A stretch of 64,000 nt of DNA from Clostridium thailandense. GTDB lineage: Bacteria > Bacillota > Clostridia > Clostridiales > Clostridiaceae. Within the stretch, counting starts at the first letter, position 1. Each line of letters begins with the position of its first letter. The notes beneath the pieces were generated by a model. That model worked only from the letters and a program-made list of their open reading frames with translations, was not told the origin of the DNA and did not search any database. The DNA lies in NCBI RefSeq assembly GCF_019207025.1, contig NZ_JAEEGC010000014.1:31701-95700 (forward strand), given 5' to 3'. Of the stretch, positions 18,675-29,789 are shown one piece after another. Made by a program: the position numbers and the translations under genes.

Positions 18675-19664
18675 GTGAAAAAAGTTGCTATAGTTTTTAA
18701 TGGTGGAACAATATCAATGAAAGTAGATCCAAGAGTTCAGGCAGCAGTTCCAAGTCTTAGTGGAGAAGAAATAATTGCAATGGTAACAGGAATTGAAAAA
18801 TATGCTAATATAGAATCATATAATTTTTCTAATGTACCAAGTCCTTTTGTAACTCCTGATGATATGATGAAGTTATCAAAATATGTAAAAGATTTACTAA
18901 ATAGAGATGATATAAGTGGTGTGATAGTAACACATGGTACAGATTCACTAGAAGAAACTGCATATCTTTTAGATTTAACAATAAAAAATAATAAACCTGT
19001 AATAGTGACAGGCGCTATGAGAAGTAGTTCAGAGTTAGGTTACGATGGGCCAGCTAATCTATCGGCTGCTATCTGTACTGCAATTTCTACGGAAGCTTGT
19101 GGAAAAGGCGTATTAGTGTGCTTAAATGGAGAATTGAATTCAGCGTCAGAAGTAACTAAAGCCAATTCGATGAGCTTAAGCGCCTTTAGGAGCCCGGGTT
19201 TTGGTCCGCTGGGGATAGTAGATAACAACCAGGTTATTTTTTATAGAGATAATTTAACAAGACATCATATAGATACAGAAATAATCGAAACAAAAGTTAG
19301 TCTTATAAAATGTGTTTCGGGCATTGATTCAAGATTTATAGATTTTTGTATTGATCAAGGTGATGAAGGAATTGTAATTGAAGGAATGGGAAGAGGGAAT
19401 GTACCGCCTAAGATGATAGATGGAATTAAAAGAGCTTTAAATAAAGGAATAGTTGTAGTGTTGGTTTCTAGATGTTTTGAGGGAAGAGTTTTAGACACTT
19501 ATGGATATACTGGTGGAGGAAAACAACTAAGAAACATGGGAGTAATATTTGGTGATAACCTTCCAGGACAGAAAGCTAGAATCAAATTAATGCTTTCTTT
19601 AGGAATAACAAGCGATGTTAAAGAGATAAAAGAGATTTTTGAAAAGGGATTATATAATATTTAA
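18675..19664 (+). CDS. ansA: L-asparaginase (type I-like)
   Basis: Hydrolyses asparagine to aspartate and ammonia; 329 residues. Catalytic motif 1 FNGGTISM near the N-terminus and motif 2 VIVTHGTDSLEETAYLLDL are both present. The start is GTG at 18675 after AGGAGGAG (18661-18668); the reading frame extends upstream to 18591 but with no ribosome site and a non-homologous N-terminus. No signal peptide, so cytoplasmic. It stands alone between spoIVA and the yicC operon. Confidence 0.93.
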   Translation: MKKVAIVFNGGTISMKVDPRVQAAVPSLSGEEIIAMVTGIEKYANIESYNFSNVPSPFVTPDDMMKLSKYVKDLLNRDDISGVIVTHGTDSLEETAYLLDLTIKNNKPVIVTGAMRSSSELGYDGPANLSAAICTAISTEACGKGVLVCLNGELNSASEVTKANSMSLSAFRSPGFGPLGIVDNNQVIFYRDNLTRHHIDTEIIETKVSLIKCVSGIDSRFIDFCIDQGDEGIVIEGMGRGNVPPKMIDGIKRALNKGIVVVLVSRCFEGRVLDTYGYTGGGKQLRNMGVIFGDNLPGQKARIKLMLSLGITSDVKEIKEIFEKGLYNI

Positions 19665-19692
19665 ATAAAAATTACATATAAATAAATTTAAC

Positions 19693-19722
19693 TTGCAATT
19701 ATTATAAACATTTATGTATAAT
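19693..19722 (+). promoter_or_regulatory. Sigma-A type promoter of the yicC-remA-gmk-rpoZ operon
   Basis: TTGCAA (19693-19698), 18-bp spacer, TATAAT (19717-19722), 41 nt before yicC. Confidence 0.6.
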
Positions 19723-19763
19723 TAGTATGAATTGACAAGGAAAGACGGAAGGATGAAAAAGTA

Positions 19764-20642
19764 ATGATAAAAAGCATGACTGGTTTCGGAAGGGGAAGTA
19801 TAGAGCAAGATGGGCGAAGCTTTACTATAGAAATGAAGAGTGTAAATCATAGATATTGTGATTTAAATATAAAAATGCCTAAAATTTTTCTATCTCTTGA
19901 AGATAGAATGAGAAAAGTCATATTTGAGAAGATAAGCCGTGGAAAAGTTGATGTTTTTATTACTCAAAACAATAAAGAAAAGGTTGGAGTAAAAGCAGTT
20001 TTAGATGAAAGTTTAGCAGACAGTTATGTTGAGTGTTTAAGAAAGATAAAAGATAAATATGATATAAGAGAAGGTATATCTATATCTCTTATTGCTAAGT
20101 TTCCTGATGTAATAACTTTAAAACAAGAAGAAGAAGATATAGAGAATGTATGGAGGATTCTTTCTGTTCCTCTTGAAGAAGCCTTGAATTTATTGGTAGA
20201 AATGAGACAAAACGAAGGTTTGAAACTTAAAAATGATATACTGCTTAAATGTGACTATATTAAGCATTTATTGGATAAAATAGAGAAAAGGTCACCATTT
20301 GTAGTAATTGAATATAAAGATAAGCTCAATGAAAGACTAAAGGAATTACTTCAGGATTATCAAATAGATGAAAACAGGATAGCTATGGAAGTTGCCCTAT
20401 TTGGTGATAAGTCGTGTATCGATGAAGAAATAGTTAGATTAAATAGTCATTTGGTACAATTAAGAGAAACTTTTAATTTAAATGAGCCTATAGGAAGAAA
20501 ACTTGACTTTATTCTACAAGAAATGAATAGAGAAACAAATACTATTGGTTCTAAGGCAAATGATTTAGAAATAACTAATTCTGTTTTAAATATAAAAAAT
20601 GAGATAGAAAAAATAAGAGAACAAATTCAAAACATTGAATAG
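19764..20642 (+). CDS. yicC: YicC/YloC family endoribonuclease
   Basis: YicC/YloC family protein (292 residues); family members act as endoribonucleases in RNA turnover. Signature segments [11 protein letters not shown] at the N-terminus, [16 protein letters not shown], and the C-terminal [21 protein letters not shown]. It heads the conserved operon yicC-remA-gmk-rpoZ. Confidence 0.93.
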   Translation: MIKSMTGFGRGSIEQDGRSFTIEMKSVNHRYCDLNIKMPKIFLSLEDRMRKVIFEKISRGKVDVFITQNNKEKVGVKAVLDESLADSYVECLRKIKDKYDIREGISISLIAKFPDVITLKQEEEDIENVWRILSVPLEEALNLLVEMRQNEGLKLKNDILLKCDYIKHLLDKIEKRSPFVVIEYKDKLNERLKELLQDYQIDENRIAMEVALFGDKSCIDEEIVRLNSHLVQLRETFNLNEPIGRKLDFILQEMNRETNTIGSKANDLEITNSVLNIKNEIEKIREQIQNIE

Positions 20643-20659
20643 CAATTAGGAGGAAATAT

Positions 20660-20935
20660 ATGAGTATAAAATTAATAAACATAGGATTTGGAAACATTGT
20701 ATCAGCAAATAGATTAGTAGCTATAGTAAGTCCAGAATCTGCTCCAATAAAAAGAATAATTCAAGAAGCTAGAGATAGAGGTATGCTTATAGATGCTACA
20801 TATGGAAGAAGAACAAGAGCAGTTATAATTACAGATAGTGACCATGTCATACTTTCGGCAGTACAACCAGAAACTGTTGCACATAGGTTATCTTCTAAAG
20901 AGGTAGAAGAAGAAGTTAATGAGGTTGAAGAGTAA
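20660..20935 (+). CDS. remA: Extracellular matrix/biofilm regulator RemA (DUF370)
   Basis: Small ring-forming DNA-binding protein of the RemA/YlzA family (91 residues). Family motifs [26 protein letters not shown] and [16 protein letters not shown] are visible, the latter carrying the Arg residues involved in DNA binding. In Bacillus it controls matrix and osmoprotection genes; here it sits between yicC and gmk as in other Firmicutes, and its stop overlaps the gmk start. The acidic tail after position ~80 is a clostridial extension. Confidence 0.94.
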   Translation: MSIKLINIGFGNIVSANRLVAIVSPESAPIKRIIQEARDRGMLIDATYGRRTRAVIITDSDHVILSAVQPETVAHRLSSKEVEEEVNEVEE

Positions 20936-21558
20936 TGAAAGGTCTTTTAATCGTAATATCCGGCCCTTCTGGGGCTGGAAAAGGTACCATTTGTAAGGCT
21001 TTAATGAATGAAAGTGACTTTTGGATTTCGGTTTCAGCAACTACGAGAAATCCCAGGCAAGGAGAAATAGATGGTGTAAACTATCATTTTTTAACTAAAG
21101 AGGAGTTTAAAAAAAAGATAGACATTGATGATTTTCTAGAATATGCTGAAGTCTATGGAAACTATTATGGAACACCAAAGTCTAGAGCATTACAAGCTAT
21201 TGAAAGTGGTAAAGATGTAATATTAGAAATAGATATTCAGGGTGCTTTAAAAGTAAAAGAAAGTTATCCAGAAGGAGTATTTATATTTATACTTCCTCCT
21301 TCAATGGAAGAACTTAAAAATAGAATAATAAATAGAGGCTCAGAAACACCTGAGTCACTTATGACCAGATTTAAATCTGCGTATAAAGAAATAAACTATG
21401 TATCTAAGTATAATTATGCTGTTGTCAATGATAAGGTAGAGGATGCAGTAAAGAAAATACAAAGCATAATTGTTGCTGAAAGATGCAGAGTTGACAGAGT
21501 TAAAGATAAAATATTAGACTCCAAGGAGGGAATTATTCATGAACAACTCTATGATTGA
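20935..21558 (+). CDS. gmk: Guanylate kinase
   Basis: Phosphorylates GMP to GDP. P-loop ISGPSGAGKGTI at the N-terminus and GMP-binding region TTRNPRQGEIDGVNYHFL, with YAEVYGNYYGTPKS. 207 residues. The start overlaps the remA stop by one base and the end overlaps rpoZ by 20 nt, so translation is coupled along the operon. Confidence 0.98.
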   Translation: MKGLLIVISGPSGAGKGTICKALMNESDFWISVSATTRNPRQGEIDGVNYHFLTKEEFKKKIDIDDFLEYAEVYGNYYGTPKSRALQAIESGKDVILEIDIQGALKVKESYPEGVFIFILPPSMEELKNRIINRGSETPESLMTRFKSAYKEINYVSKYNYAVVNDKVEDAVKKIQSIIVAERCRVDRVKDKILDSKEGIIHEQLYD

Positions 21559-21757
21559 TCCATCAATAGTGGATTTACTAAAAAAGGTTGATAATAGATA
21601 TACATTAGTTACTATGACAGCTAAAAGGGCAAGACAGCTAATAGAAGGTGAAGAACCTTTAGTTAGAACTAATTCAACTAAACCTGTTACAATATCAATT
21701 AATGAAATCAGCCAAGGTGCAATAACATATGAGACAGTAAGAGAAGGTATTAAATAA
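21539..21757 (+). CDS. rpoZ: RNA polymerase omega subunit
   Basis: Omega subunit (72 residues) that stabilises the beta-prime subunit of RNA polymerase. Signature DNRYTLVTMTAKRARQL. The ribosome site AAGGAGGG lies inside the end of gmk. coaBC begins 1 nt after its stop. Confidence 0.97.
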   Translation: MNNSMIDPSIVDLLKKVDNRYTLVTMTAKRARQLIEGEEPLVRTNSTKPVTISINEISQGAITYETVREGIK

Positions 21758-21758
21758 A

Positions 21759-22949
21759 ATGACAAAAAATAAAAAAACAGTAGTTATAGGAGTAACAGGT
21801 GGTATCGCTGTATATAAGGCATTAGATGTGGTAAGTAAATTAAAAAAGAAAGATTACGAGATACATGTAATAATGACTGATTCAGCTACAAAGTTTGTAA
21901 ATCCTTTAAGTTTTCAAACTTTAAGCCAGAATATTGTAAACTATGACATGTTTTGTGAACCAAAGGCATGGGAGATTCAACATATATCCCTTGCTAAAAA
22001 AGCAGATCTGATGGTGGTGGTTCCTGCTACAGCTAATATTATAGGAAAGGTTGCAAATGGGATAGCAGATGATCTTTTATCAACTACTATTATGGCAACA
22101 AAGGCTCCTGTAGTTTTTGCTCCTGCTATGAATACAAATATGTATAACAATTCTATTGTTCAAGACAATATTCGTAAGCTTAGAGAATATGGATATACAT
22201 TTATAAATCCAGCGAGCGGGAGATTGGCTTGCGGAGATGAAGGTGAAGGTAAGTTAGCAGATACAGAGTTAATATCAAAACATATTGAAAGCATGCTTTA
22301 TGATAAGAAGGATTTGTTGGGAAAAAAAGTACTAGTCACTGCGGGGCCGACAATAGCTCAAATTGATCCAGTTAGATATATAACTAATAGATCCTCTGGG
22401 AAAATGGGATATGCAATAGCAGAAGAGGCGAGGGATAGAGGTGCAGAGGTGACCTTAGTAAAGGGACCAACATCTTTAGAACCTCCGTTTGGTATGAGTG
22501 TAATTAATGTTAGAACTACTGATGAAATGCTGGACGGTGTACTTAATAATTTTAATGAGCAAGACATCATAATAAAAGCAGCAGCTGTTGCTGACTATAA
22601 GCCAAAGCAGTATTCTGAACAAAAAATAAAGAAGGCTTCAGATGAATTTAATCTCACACTAATTAAAGGTACTGATATATTAAAGAAGTTAGGTCAATTA
22701 AAAAAAGATCAGATACTTGTGGGATTTGCAGCAGAAAGTAACGATTTGCTACAAAATGCTGAAAAAAAATTAAAAAATAAAAACCTTGATTATATCTTGG
22801 GAAATGATATTACAGCCTCAGATACAGGGTTTGCTTCAGACGACAATAGAGTGACAATTCTTTGTAGTGATGGGAGAAACATTCCTTTAGAGAAAATGTC
22901 AAAGAGACAGGTAGCAAGGGAATTATTTGATTTAATAAATGAAAAGTAA
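21759..22949 (+). CDS. coaBC: Bifunctional phosphopantothenoylcysteine decarboxylase/synthetase CoaBC
   Basis: Two steps of coenzyme A synthesis in one 396-residue protein. N-terminal FMN-dependent CoaC domain (GVTGGIAVYKALDVV, catalytic His in WEIQHISLAKKADLMVV, PAMNTNMY and a substrate-clamp Cys in SGRLACGDEGEGKL) and C-terminal CoaB synthetase (VTAGPTIAQIDPVRYITNRSSGKMG). The last CoA step enzyme relative, coaD, is also in this window at 41154. Confidence 0.97.
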   Translation: MTKNKKTVVIGVTGGIAVYKALDVVSKLKKKDYEIHVIMTDSATKFVNPLSFQTLSQNIVNYDMFCEPKAWEIQHISLAKKADLMVVVPATANIIGKVANGIADDLLSTTIMATKAPVVFAPAMNTNMYNNSIVQDNIRKLREYGYTFINPASGRLACGDEGEGKLADTELISKHIESMLYDKKDLLGKKVLVTAGPTIAQIDPVRYITNRSSGKMGYAIAEEARDRGAEVTLVKGPTSLEPPFGMSVINVRTTDEMLDGVLNNFNEQDIIIKAAAVADYKPKQYSEQKIKKASDEFNLTLIKGTDILKKLGQLKKDQILVGFAAESNDLLQNAEKKLKNKNLDYILGNDITASDTGFASDDNRVTILCSDGRNIPLEKMSKRQVARELFDLINEK

Positions 22950-22956
22950 TTTTTTA

Positions 22957-23002
22957 AAGAGGGGCTGGAACTTACGATTTTTCGTAAGTAAATGCCTCTC
23001 TT
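22957..23002 (+). other. Two-tier hairpin between coaBC and priA
   Basis: Outer stem AAGAGGGGC (22957-22965) with GCCTCTCTT (22994-23002; one G-T pair) encloses ACTTACG/CGTAAGT (22970-22989). No T-run follows, so it is not a standard terminator; it lies in the priA leader. Confidence 0.5.
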
Positions 23003-23049
23003 AGTTTATGGATTTATAATTTTAAAACTTAACAATAAAGGGTGATTAA

Positions 23050-25251
23050 GTGTATAGATATGCAGGAATTATAGTAAATAATACTTCTGTACAGCTAGAT
23101 AAAATTTTTACGTATAAAATACCAGAAAATTTAATGAACAAATTGTATGTAGGATTTAGAGTAAAGATACCTTTTGGAATGGGGAACAAGAAAATCGATG
23201 GATTTGTTGTAGAACTATATGAGGATATAAATGCTAAAGGTAATATTAAGGAAATACAGTCTATATGCGAAGCGTTTAGTGTATTTACTGAAAAAGATTT
23301 ACTACTCATAAAAGACATGAGAGAAAAATACCTTTGTACTTATTTAGAATGTATAAAAGTTTTTATACCTACTGGTATTTTTAAAGGAATAAAAAATAAG
23401 AGTGAAGCTTTAATATATTTAGGAAGTAAGCCTAATGGAAAATATGATAAGGAACCATATATATCAATATACAAAGTTGTGGAAAACAATAATGGCATTT
23501 ATACTAAGACTGCATTAAGCAAAGAATTTAATCTATCGCTATCGTCTATAAATACTATGCTTAAAAATGAGTTTTTAGCAGTGCAAAAACAAATTGTTAA
23601 TAGGTATAATGAAAAGCAGTATGAAGTATATTCTCCAAAAGTATTAAATGAAAAACAGCAAAAAGCAGTAGAAAGAATTTTAAAATCTAAAGATAAAGTA
23701 TTTTTATTACATGGAGTAACTGGCAGTGGTAAAACTGAAATATACATGCATTTGGTAAGTGAAATGATTGAACAAAATAAGGAATCGATAATACTAGTTC
23801 CTGAAATTGCTCTTACACCTCAGATGGTAGAAAGATTTAAAGGACGATTTGGAAAAGATATAAGTGTATTTCATAGTAAGTTATCAGAGGGGGAGAGATA
23901 TGACGAGTGGCTGCGAGTGAAAATGGGAAAAGTAAAGGTTGCAATAGGTGCTAGATCAGCGATCTTTCTTCCTTTTGAAAATTTAGGATTAATCGTTATA
24001 GATGAAGAACATGAAGGCAGCTATAAATCAGATAGTAATCCGAAATATAATGCAAGGGAAATTGGAGAGTTCAAATGCAATATGGGAGATTGTAAATTAG
24101 TTTTAGGATCAGCTACACCATCTATAGAGAGTTATTATAAATGTGAAAAGAGTAAAATTGACTTAATAACAATAAAAAATAGAGCAGATAATGCAATTAT
24201 GCCAGAAATTCAAATTGTGGATATGAGAGAAGAACTTTTGAGTAACAATAAATCAATTTTTAGTAGGGATCTATATAATTTTATTGGAGATAGATTAAAT
24301 AAGAAGGAGCAGATAATATTATTTTTGAATAGAAGAGGTTACTCTACATTTGTTTCCTGCAGAAAGTGTGGATATGTATTTAAATGTAATAATTGTGATA
24401 TATCTCTTACATATCATCATGAAGGAAAAAGACTTGTATGCCACTATTGTGGAAGCAAACAGTTTATACCTAATACATGTCCGAAATGCGGTAGCAAATA
24501 TGTTAAATATTTTGGAGTTGGAACAGAAAAGATAGAACAGGAGATAAATAAGGTTTTTCCAAGTGCAAAAACCTTAAGAATGGATTTTGACACTACAAGA
24601 AGCAAAAATTCTTATGAAAATATATATAAAGATTTTAAGGCTGGAAAAGCAGATATATTAATTGGCACACAAATGGTAGCAAAGGGTCTTGATTTTAAAA
24701 ATGTCACCTTAGTTGGAGTTATTGCAGCAGATTTGTCTTTAAATCTTCCAGATTTTCGCTCTACGGAGAGAACCTTTCAATTAATAACTCAAGTATCTGG
24801 AAGAGCAGGTAGAGGAGAAAAGGCAGGGAAGGTTATAGTTCAAACATATAATCCTGACAATTATAGTATTAGGTATGCTTGTGATAATGATTATAGTAAT
24901 TTTTATAAGGAAGAAATAAATATAAGATATACTATGGATTATCCACCTTTCTCAGAAATACTTTTAATTAACATGAGTAGTAAAAATGAGAATATCTTAA
25001 TAAAAAGTATACAGAATGTTGGTATTTATTTAAAAAATAAAATAGAAAAAGATGATAAAATTAAAATGTTAGGACCATGCCCCTGTCAAATTTCTAAGAT
25101 TAAAGAACTTTATAGGTGGCAAATTATCTTAAAGGGAAAAATAACTAGAGAATTTGGAGAAAGTGTGAGAAAAATAGTTTATGATTTATTAAAAGATGTT
25201 TATAATGATATAAGGGTAAGTATAGATATGAATCCAAACAGCTTATTATAA
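23050..25251 (+). CDS. priA: Primosomal protein N' (replication restart helicase PriA)
   Basis: 3'-to-5' helicase that reloads the replisome at stalled forks; 733 residues. N-terminal DNA-binding domain, Walker [18 protein letters not shown]-type box [10 protein letters not shown], two zinc sites ([13 protein letters not shown] and CHYCG...CPKCG), and helicase C motifs [14 protein letters not shown] and QVSGRAGRG. Start is GTG at 23050 after AAGGGTGA. Confidence 0.97.
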   Translation: MYRYAGIIVNNTSVQLDKIFTYKIPENLMNKLYVGFRVKIPFGMGNKKIDGFVVELYEDINAKGNIKEIQSICEAFSVFTEKDLLLIKDMREKYLCTYLECIKVFIPTGIFKGIKNKSEALIYLGSKPNGKYDKEPYISIYKVVENNNGIYTKTALSKEFNLSLSSINTMLKNEFLAVQKQIVNRYNEKQYEVYSPKVLNEKQQKAVERILKSKDKVFLLHGVTGSGKTEIYMHLVSEMIEQNKESIILVPEIALTPQMVERFKGRFGKDISVFHSKLSEGERYDEWLRVKMGKVKVAIGARSAIFLPFENLGLIVIDEEHEGSYKSDSNPKYNAREIGEFKCNMGDCKLVLGSATPSIESYYKCEKSKIDLITIKNRADNAIMPEIQIVDMREELLSNNKSIFSRDLYNFIGDRLNKKEQIILFLNRRGYSTFVSCRKCGYVFKCNNCDISLTYHHEGKRLVCHYCGSKQFIPNTCPKCGSKYVKYFGVGTEKIEQEINKVFPSAKTLRMDFDTTRSKNSYENIYKDFKAGKADILIGTQMVAKGLDFKNVTLVGVIAADLSLNLPDFRSTERTFQLITQVSGRAGRGEKAGKVIVQTYNPDNYSIRYACDNDYSNFYKEEINIRYTMDYPPFSEILLINMSSKNENILIKSIQNVGIYLKNKIEKDDKIKMLGPCPCQISKIKELYRWQIILKGKITREFGESVRKIVYDLLKDVYNDIRVSIDMNPNSLL

Positions 25252-25267
25252 TTACGGAGGTAAAGAA

Positions 25268-25723
25268 ATGGCTTTAAGAAATATAAGAAAATATGGTGAT
25301 GAAATACTTAGGAAAAAAAGTAGAAAAGTAGACGAGATAAATGATAGAATCTTAACTTTGATTGCAGACATGGAAGAAACGATGTATGATGCTCAAGGAG
25401 TAGGTCTTGCGGCACCACAAGTTGGAATACTTAAGAGGATTGTAGTAATAGACGTTGGAGAAGGAATGTTAAGCCTTATAAATCCTGAAATTATTTCACA
25501 AGAAGGAAGTCAAATAGATACGGAAGGTTGTTTAAGTGTTCCTGGTGAGCAGGGAGAAGTAGACAGACCGAATAGAGTTAAAGTAAAGGCTCAGAATGAA
25601 AAGGGTGAGGAGATTGTAATTGAAGGAGAAGGCCTGCTTGCAAGAGCTTTGTGCCATGAGATTGATCATTTGGATGGTATATTATTTGTTGATAAAATCA
25701 TAAAAAGTGAAGGAGGAGAATAA
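25268..25723 (+). CDS. def: Peptide deformylase
   Basis: Removes the formyl group from nascent proteins; Fe/Zn enzyme of 151 residues. All three motifs are present: [18 protein letters not shown] and [15 protein letters not shown] precedes the ATG. Clustered with priA and fmt, its functional partner. Confidence 0.98.
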   Translation: MALRNIRKYGDEILRKKSRKVDEINDRILTLIADMEETMYDAQGVGLAAPQVGILKRIVVIDVGEGMLSLINPEIISQEGSQIDTEGCLSVPGEQGEVDRPNRVKVKAQNEKGEEIVIEGEGLLARALCHEIDHLDGILFVDKIIKSEGGE

Positions 25724-25726
25724 GAT

Positions 25727-26656
25727 ATGAATATTGTTTTTATGGGAACTCCAGAATTTGCGGTGCCATCATTAAAAAGTCTTATAGATGAATTTGGTGT
25801 AAAGGCTGTTTTTACACAACCAGATAGACCTAAAGGTAGAGGTAATAAATTAGCAATGTCGCCGGTAAAAGAAGTAGCTCTGCAGAATGATATATCTGTA
25901 TTTCAGCCTGAAAAATTGAAAAATGACATAGAAGCTATTCGAAAGTTAAAAGATATGGAACCAGACTTTATTGTAGTTGTAGCATATGGGCAAATACTAA
26001 CAAAAGAGATACTAGATATACCTAAATACGGATGTGTTAACTTACACGCATCGCTTTTGCCAAAGTATAGGGGAGCAGCTCCAATAAATTGGGCTATAAT
26101 AAATGGGGAAAAAGAAAGTGGAAACACAACTATGCTTATGGATATAGGTTTAGATACAGGAGATATGCTTTTAAAGAGTAGGATAGAGATTACAGATGAT
26201 ATGACTGCGGGAGAGCTACACGACATCATAATGGAGGATGGAGGAAAGCTTCTTATTAAAACTATAAATGGTTTAGTTGATGGATCTATAGTTAGGGAAA
26301 TGCAAGGAGAAACGCCAACAGCTTATGCAAAGATGCTTGATAAAAGTGTAGCTAAAATTGATTGGAATTTAAGTAGTGATGAGATAAAAAGCTTGATAAG
26401 AGGTTTAAATCCTTGGCCAGTTGCATATACTCACTATGATGGAGAAAATATGAAAATTTTTAAAGCTAAATCCTTTAAAGAAGAACATAATTGCGAACCA
26501 GGATATGTTATAGAAGTTTCAAAAAGTGGGATGAAGGTAGCATGTGGAAAAGGAGTCTTATTGATAGAAGAAATACAGTTTCCTGGTAGAAAAGCTATGA
26601 ATGTAGAACAATATATAAGAGGACACGAAATAAAGACTGGTGTTATTCTTAAATAG
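25727..26656 (+). CDS. fmt: Methionyl-tRNA formyltransferase
   Basis: Formylates initiator Met-tRNA with 10-formyl-THF; 309 residues. N-terminal [17 protein letters not shown], catalytic segment [26 protein letters not shown], and SLPxxDTGDM-like region [12 protein letters not shown]-terminal tRNA-binding domain with [10 protein letters not shown]. Immediately after def, and AGGAGG precedes the start. Confidence 0.98.
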   Translation: MNIVFMGTPEFAVPSLKSLIDEFGVKAVFTQPDRPKGRGNKLAMSPVKEVALQNDISVFQPEKLKNDIEAIRKLKDMEPDFIVVVAYGQILTKEILDIPKYGCVNLHASLLPKYRGAAPINWAIINGEKESGNTTMLMDIGLDTGDMLLKSRIEITDDMTAGELHDIIMEDGGKLLIKTINGLVDGSIVREMQGETPTAYAKMLDKSVAKIDWNLSSDEIKSLIRGLNPWPVAYTHYDGENMKIFKAKSFKEEHNCEPGYVIEVSKSGMKVACGKGVLLIEEIQFPGRKAMNVEQYIRGHEIKTGVILK

Positions 26657-26690
26657 AAAAGAGAATTGAGGAGAAGATGGAGGTATAGAA

Positions 26691-27368
26691 ATGTTTTTTG
26701 ATAGAACATTTATAATTCTAATTCCGGCATTAATTATAGCGGCTTATGCACAATATAAAGTTTCATCTACTTATGAAAAATACTCTACCTATGGAAATCA
26801 TAATGGATATACTGGAGCGCAAGTTGCAAGAATGCTTTTAGATGGCAATGGTTTATTGGATATACCGGTAGAAGTTATTTCTGGTAAGCTTACGGATCAT
26901 TATGATCCTGCACGTAGAGTAATGAGATTGTCTGAAGGGGTTTTTTATGGGAATTCTGTGGCAGCCATAGGGGTAGCAGCACACGAAACAGGCCATGCGA
27001 TTCAACATAGCAGGCATTATGCTCCTTTAATAATAAGAAATTCTATAGTTCCTGTAGTCAATTTTGGCTCTAGTGCTTCATGGTTATTGTTTATCTTAGG
27101 TATGATTTTTAGATCAGGAAATCTTATAAATATAGGTATACTTCTTTTTTCATCAGTAGTTATTTTTCAAATTGTAACACTGCCTGTAGAATTTGATGCA
27201 TCAAATAGAGCTTTAAAATTATTGGATTCAAGAGGAATACTACATTCAGAAGAATTAAAAGGTGCTAAATCAGTATTAAATGCTGCAGCTATGACATATG
27301 TAGCAGCTGCATTGATGGCTATAGCTCAGTTACTAAGACTAATAATACTTAGTAGAGAGAATGATTAA
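26691..27368 (+). CDS. Zinc metallopeptidase, YugP family (membrane)
   Basis: Membrane-anchored neutral zinc metallopeptidase of the YugP/DUF2268-like family, 225 residues. N-terminal transmembrane helix, active-site HETGH in GVAAHETGHAIQH, and two to three C-terminal helices. It lies between fmt and rsmB, a common clostridial order. The substrate is unknown. Confidence 0.88.
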   Translation: MFFDRTFIILIPALIIAAYAQYKVSSTYEKYSTYGNHNGYTGAQVARMLLDGNGLLDIPVEVISGKLTDHYDPARRVMRLSEGVFYGNSVAAIGVAAHETGHAIQHSRHYAPLIIRNSIVPVVNFGSSASWLLFILGMIFRSGNLINIGILLFSSVVIFQIVTLPVEFDASNRALKLLDSRGILHSEELKGAKSVLNAAAMTYVAAALMAIAQLLRLIILSREND

Positions 27369-27396
27369 ATATATTATTTGAAATAGAGGTAAAATA

Positions 27397-28728
27397 ATGG
27401 ATAACGCTAGAAGAACAGCAGTAAAGGTGCTAAATGAGATACTGCAAAAGGGTGCATTTTCTAATATTGTATTAGGAAAAGAGTTAAATAGATCCAATTT
27501 AAATGATAAAGACAGAGCACTAGCAACAGAGATTGTATATGGAACATTAAAATATAAATATACTATTGATACTATGCTGAATTATTTTATAAAAAGTGAT
27601 TTAGAAAAAATGGATATAGACATTTTAAATATACTCAGAATATCCTTTTATCAAATGGTATATTTAGATAAAATTCCAGAGTTTGCTATAGTAAATGAAG
27701 CGGTAGAATTAGCAAAAAGAAATTCTATAAAAGGTTCCAGATTAGTTAATGGTGTACTCAGAAATTATTTGAGAAATAAAGATGTAGATTATGCTAAAAA
27801 TATAAAAAGCAATATGGAAGTTCTAAGTTTTAAATATTCCTTTCCAAAGTGGATGGTAAAGTTATTTATTAACCAATATGGCAGTGAGTGTTCAGAGAGA
27901 ATCCTAGGTGGCCTGAATATGGTACCCGGTATCACAGTTAGAGTCAACAATTTAAAAATAGATTATGAAGAGGCATGGAAGCAGCTAGAGCAAAATGGCT
28001 ACGACATAGAAGAAGGAAAGATATGCCCAGAAGCTATTGTAATAACTAAGGGAAGAAATATAGAAGATAATCCATTGTTTGTAGACGGATTAATAACTGT
28101 TCAAGATGAAAGTGCAATGATGGTTGCTCCTTCGATGGATTTGCAAGAAGAAATCACTGTTTTAGATTTATGTAGTGCTCCTGGTGGAAAGACTTGTCAC
28201 ATTGCAGAGATTATGAATAATACTGGAGAAGTATTTGCCTTTGATATTCATGCAAGTAAACTGCCATTAATTAAAGAAAATGCAAAAAGACTTGGGATAA
28301 ATAATGTTAATTATGATGTGTTAGATGCCACAAGGTATGAAATGAAATATAAAGAAAAGGCAGATAGAGTGCTTATAGATGTTCCGTGTTCGGGATTAGG
28401 AATAATAAGAAAAAAGCCTGAAATTAAATGGAATAAAAATACAAATGATACAAAAGAACTTGTAGAGATTCAAAGAAAAATTATGGTTAATGCTTCTAAA
28501 TATGTTAAGCCAGGAGGAAAGCTCATTTATTCTACTTGTACTTTAAATAAAGATGAAAATGAAGAGAATATAAAATGGTTTATAAAAAATCATAGTGAGT
28601 TTGATATGGAGTCTCTTTATTTTGGAGAAGCAGAAAATATAATTTATCATAAAGAAGGATGTATGACTATCCTGCCTGATAAGTATATGGATGGGTTTTT
28701 TATAGCAAAAATGGTAAAGCGTAGGTAG
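27397..28728 (+). CDS. rsmB: 16S rRNA (cytosine-967-C5) methyltransferase RsmB
   Basis: SAM-dependent m5C methyltransferase (443 residues). N-terminal NusB-like RNA-binding domain ([38 protein letters not shown]), then the SAM-binding motif [16 protein letters not shown], catalytic [15 protein letters not shown] and the second Cys in [11 protein letters not shown]. Followed after 11 nt by rlmN. Confidence 0.97.
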   Translation: MDNARRTAVKVLNEILQKGAFSNIVLGKELNRSNLNDKDRALATEIVYGTLKYKYTIDTMLNYFIKSDLEKMDIDILNILRISFYQMVYLDKIPEFAIVNEAVELAKRNSIKGSRLVNGVLRNYLRNKDVDYAKNIKSNMEVLSFKYSFPKWMVKLFINQYGSECSERILGGLNMVPGITVRVNNLKIDYEEAWKQLEQNGYDIEEGKICPEAIVITKGRNIEDNPLFVDGLITVQDESAMMVAPSMDLQEEITVLDLCSAPGGKTCHIAEIMNNTGEVFAFDIHASKLPLIKENAKRLGINNVNYDVLDATRYEMKYKEKADRVLIDVPCSGLGIIRKKPEIKWNKNTNDTKELVEIQRKIMVNASKYVKPGGKLIYSTCTLNKDENEENIKWFIKNHSEFDMESLYFGEAENIIYHKEGCMTILPDKYMDGFFIAKMVKRR

Positions 28729-28739
28729 GTGTAATATAT

Positions 28740-29786
28740 ATGTACAATATTTTTAATTTTAATCTTCAAAATTTGAAGCAATGGATGAAGGAAAATAAGG
28801 AAAGCGAGTTTAGAGCTAAACAGGTATTTGGTTGGATATATAAAAATATATGGGACTTTGAAGAAATGAACAATGTTCCTAAAAGTACTAGAGAAAAACT
28901 GAAAAAATCTTTTTATATAGAGATTCCAAGTGTTGCTCGTATGTATAAATCTGAATTGGATGGCACTACTAAATTTCTTTATAAATATAGAGATGGGAAT
29001 ATTATTGAATCTGTAGTAATGAAATATAAACATGGTAATTCTATTTGTGTTTCTACTCAGATTGGATGTAGAATGGGATGCAAATTTTGTGCTTCCACAT
29101 TAGGAGGAATAGTAAGAAATTTAAGCAGTGGAGAAATATTGGCACAAGTGCTAAAATCACAGGAGCAAATAGGAGAAAGAATATCCAATATAGTATTAAT
29201 GGGAAGTGGAGAACCATTAGATAACTATGAGAATGTAATGGAATTTTTAGATTTAGTAAAGGCTGAATATGGGCTAAATATAGGTCAGAGACATATAACT
29301 CTTTCTACTTGTGGAATAGTACCTAAAATTAAAGAACTTGCAGACAAGGGTTTACAAATAACCCTGGCTATCTCTCTTCATGCCCCTAATGACGACTTAA
29401 GAAAATCAATGATGCCTATAGCTTACAAATATTCCATAGATGAGTTGATGGAAGGTTGTAAGTATTACATAGAAAAGACTAATAGAAGAATAACTTTTGA
29501 ATACGCTCTTGTAAACGGAGTCAACGATACTAAAGAGTGTAGCAAACAGTTAATTCAGCTTTTAAAAGGTATGCTTTGCCATGTAAACTTGATACCTGTA
29601 AATGAGGTTAAAGAGAGAGAGTTTAAGAAATCTTCTTCAGACAACATAAAAAATTTTCATGACATATTAGTAGACAATGGAGTTGAAACTACTATTAGAC
29701 GAGAAATGGGAGCTGATATTGATGCGGCTTGTGGACAATTAAGAAGAAGCTACTTAAAATCAAAAAATGATTTAAAAGGGGTGTAG
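28740..29786 (+). CDS. rlmN: 23S rRNA (adenine-2503-C2) methyltransferase RlmN
   Basis: Radical SAM methyltransferase that modifies A2503 of 23S rRNA and A37 of some tRNAs. The cluster motif [11 protein letters not shown] follows VSTQIG, and the conserved methyl-carrying Cys lies near the end ([10 protein letters not shown]). 348 residues, typical. Part of the rsmB-rlmN-stp-prkC run. Confidence 0.97.
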   Translation: MYNIFNFNLQNLKQWMKENKESEFRAKQVFGWIYKNIWDFEEMNNVPKSTREKLKKSFYIEIPSVARMYKSELDGTTKFLYKYRDGNIIESVVMKYKHGNSICVSTQIGCRMGCKFCASTLGGIVRNLSSGEILAQVLKSQEQIGERISNIVLMGSGEPLDNYENVMEFLDLVKAEYGLNIGQRHITLSTCGIVPKIKELADKGLQITLAISLHAPNDDLRKSMMPIAYKYSIDELMEGCKYYIEKTNRRITFEYALVNGVNDTKECSKQLIQLLKGMLCHVNLIPVNEVKEREFKKSSSDNIKNFHDILVDNGVETTIRREMGADIDAACGQLRRSYLKSKNDLKGV

Positions 29787-29789
29787 AAA

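Noticed and set aside
28647..29033. 128-codon minus-strand frame over the rsmB/rlmN junction
   Set aside because: Antisense to two well-supported genes; low-complexity hydrophobic/aromatic product and no ribosome site.
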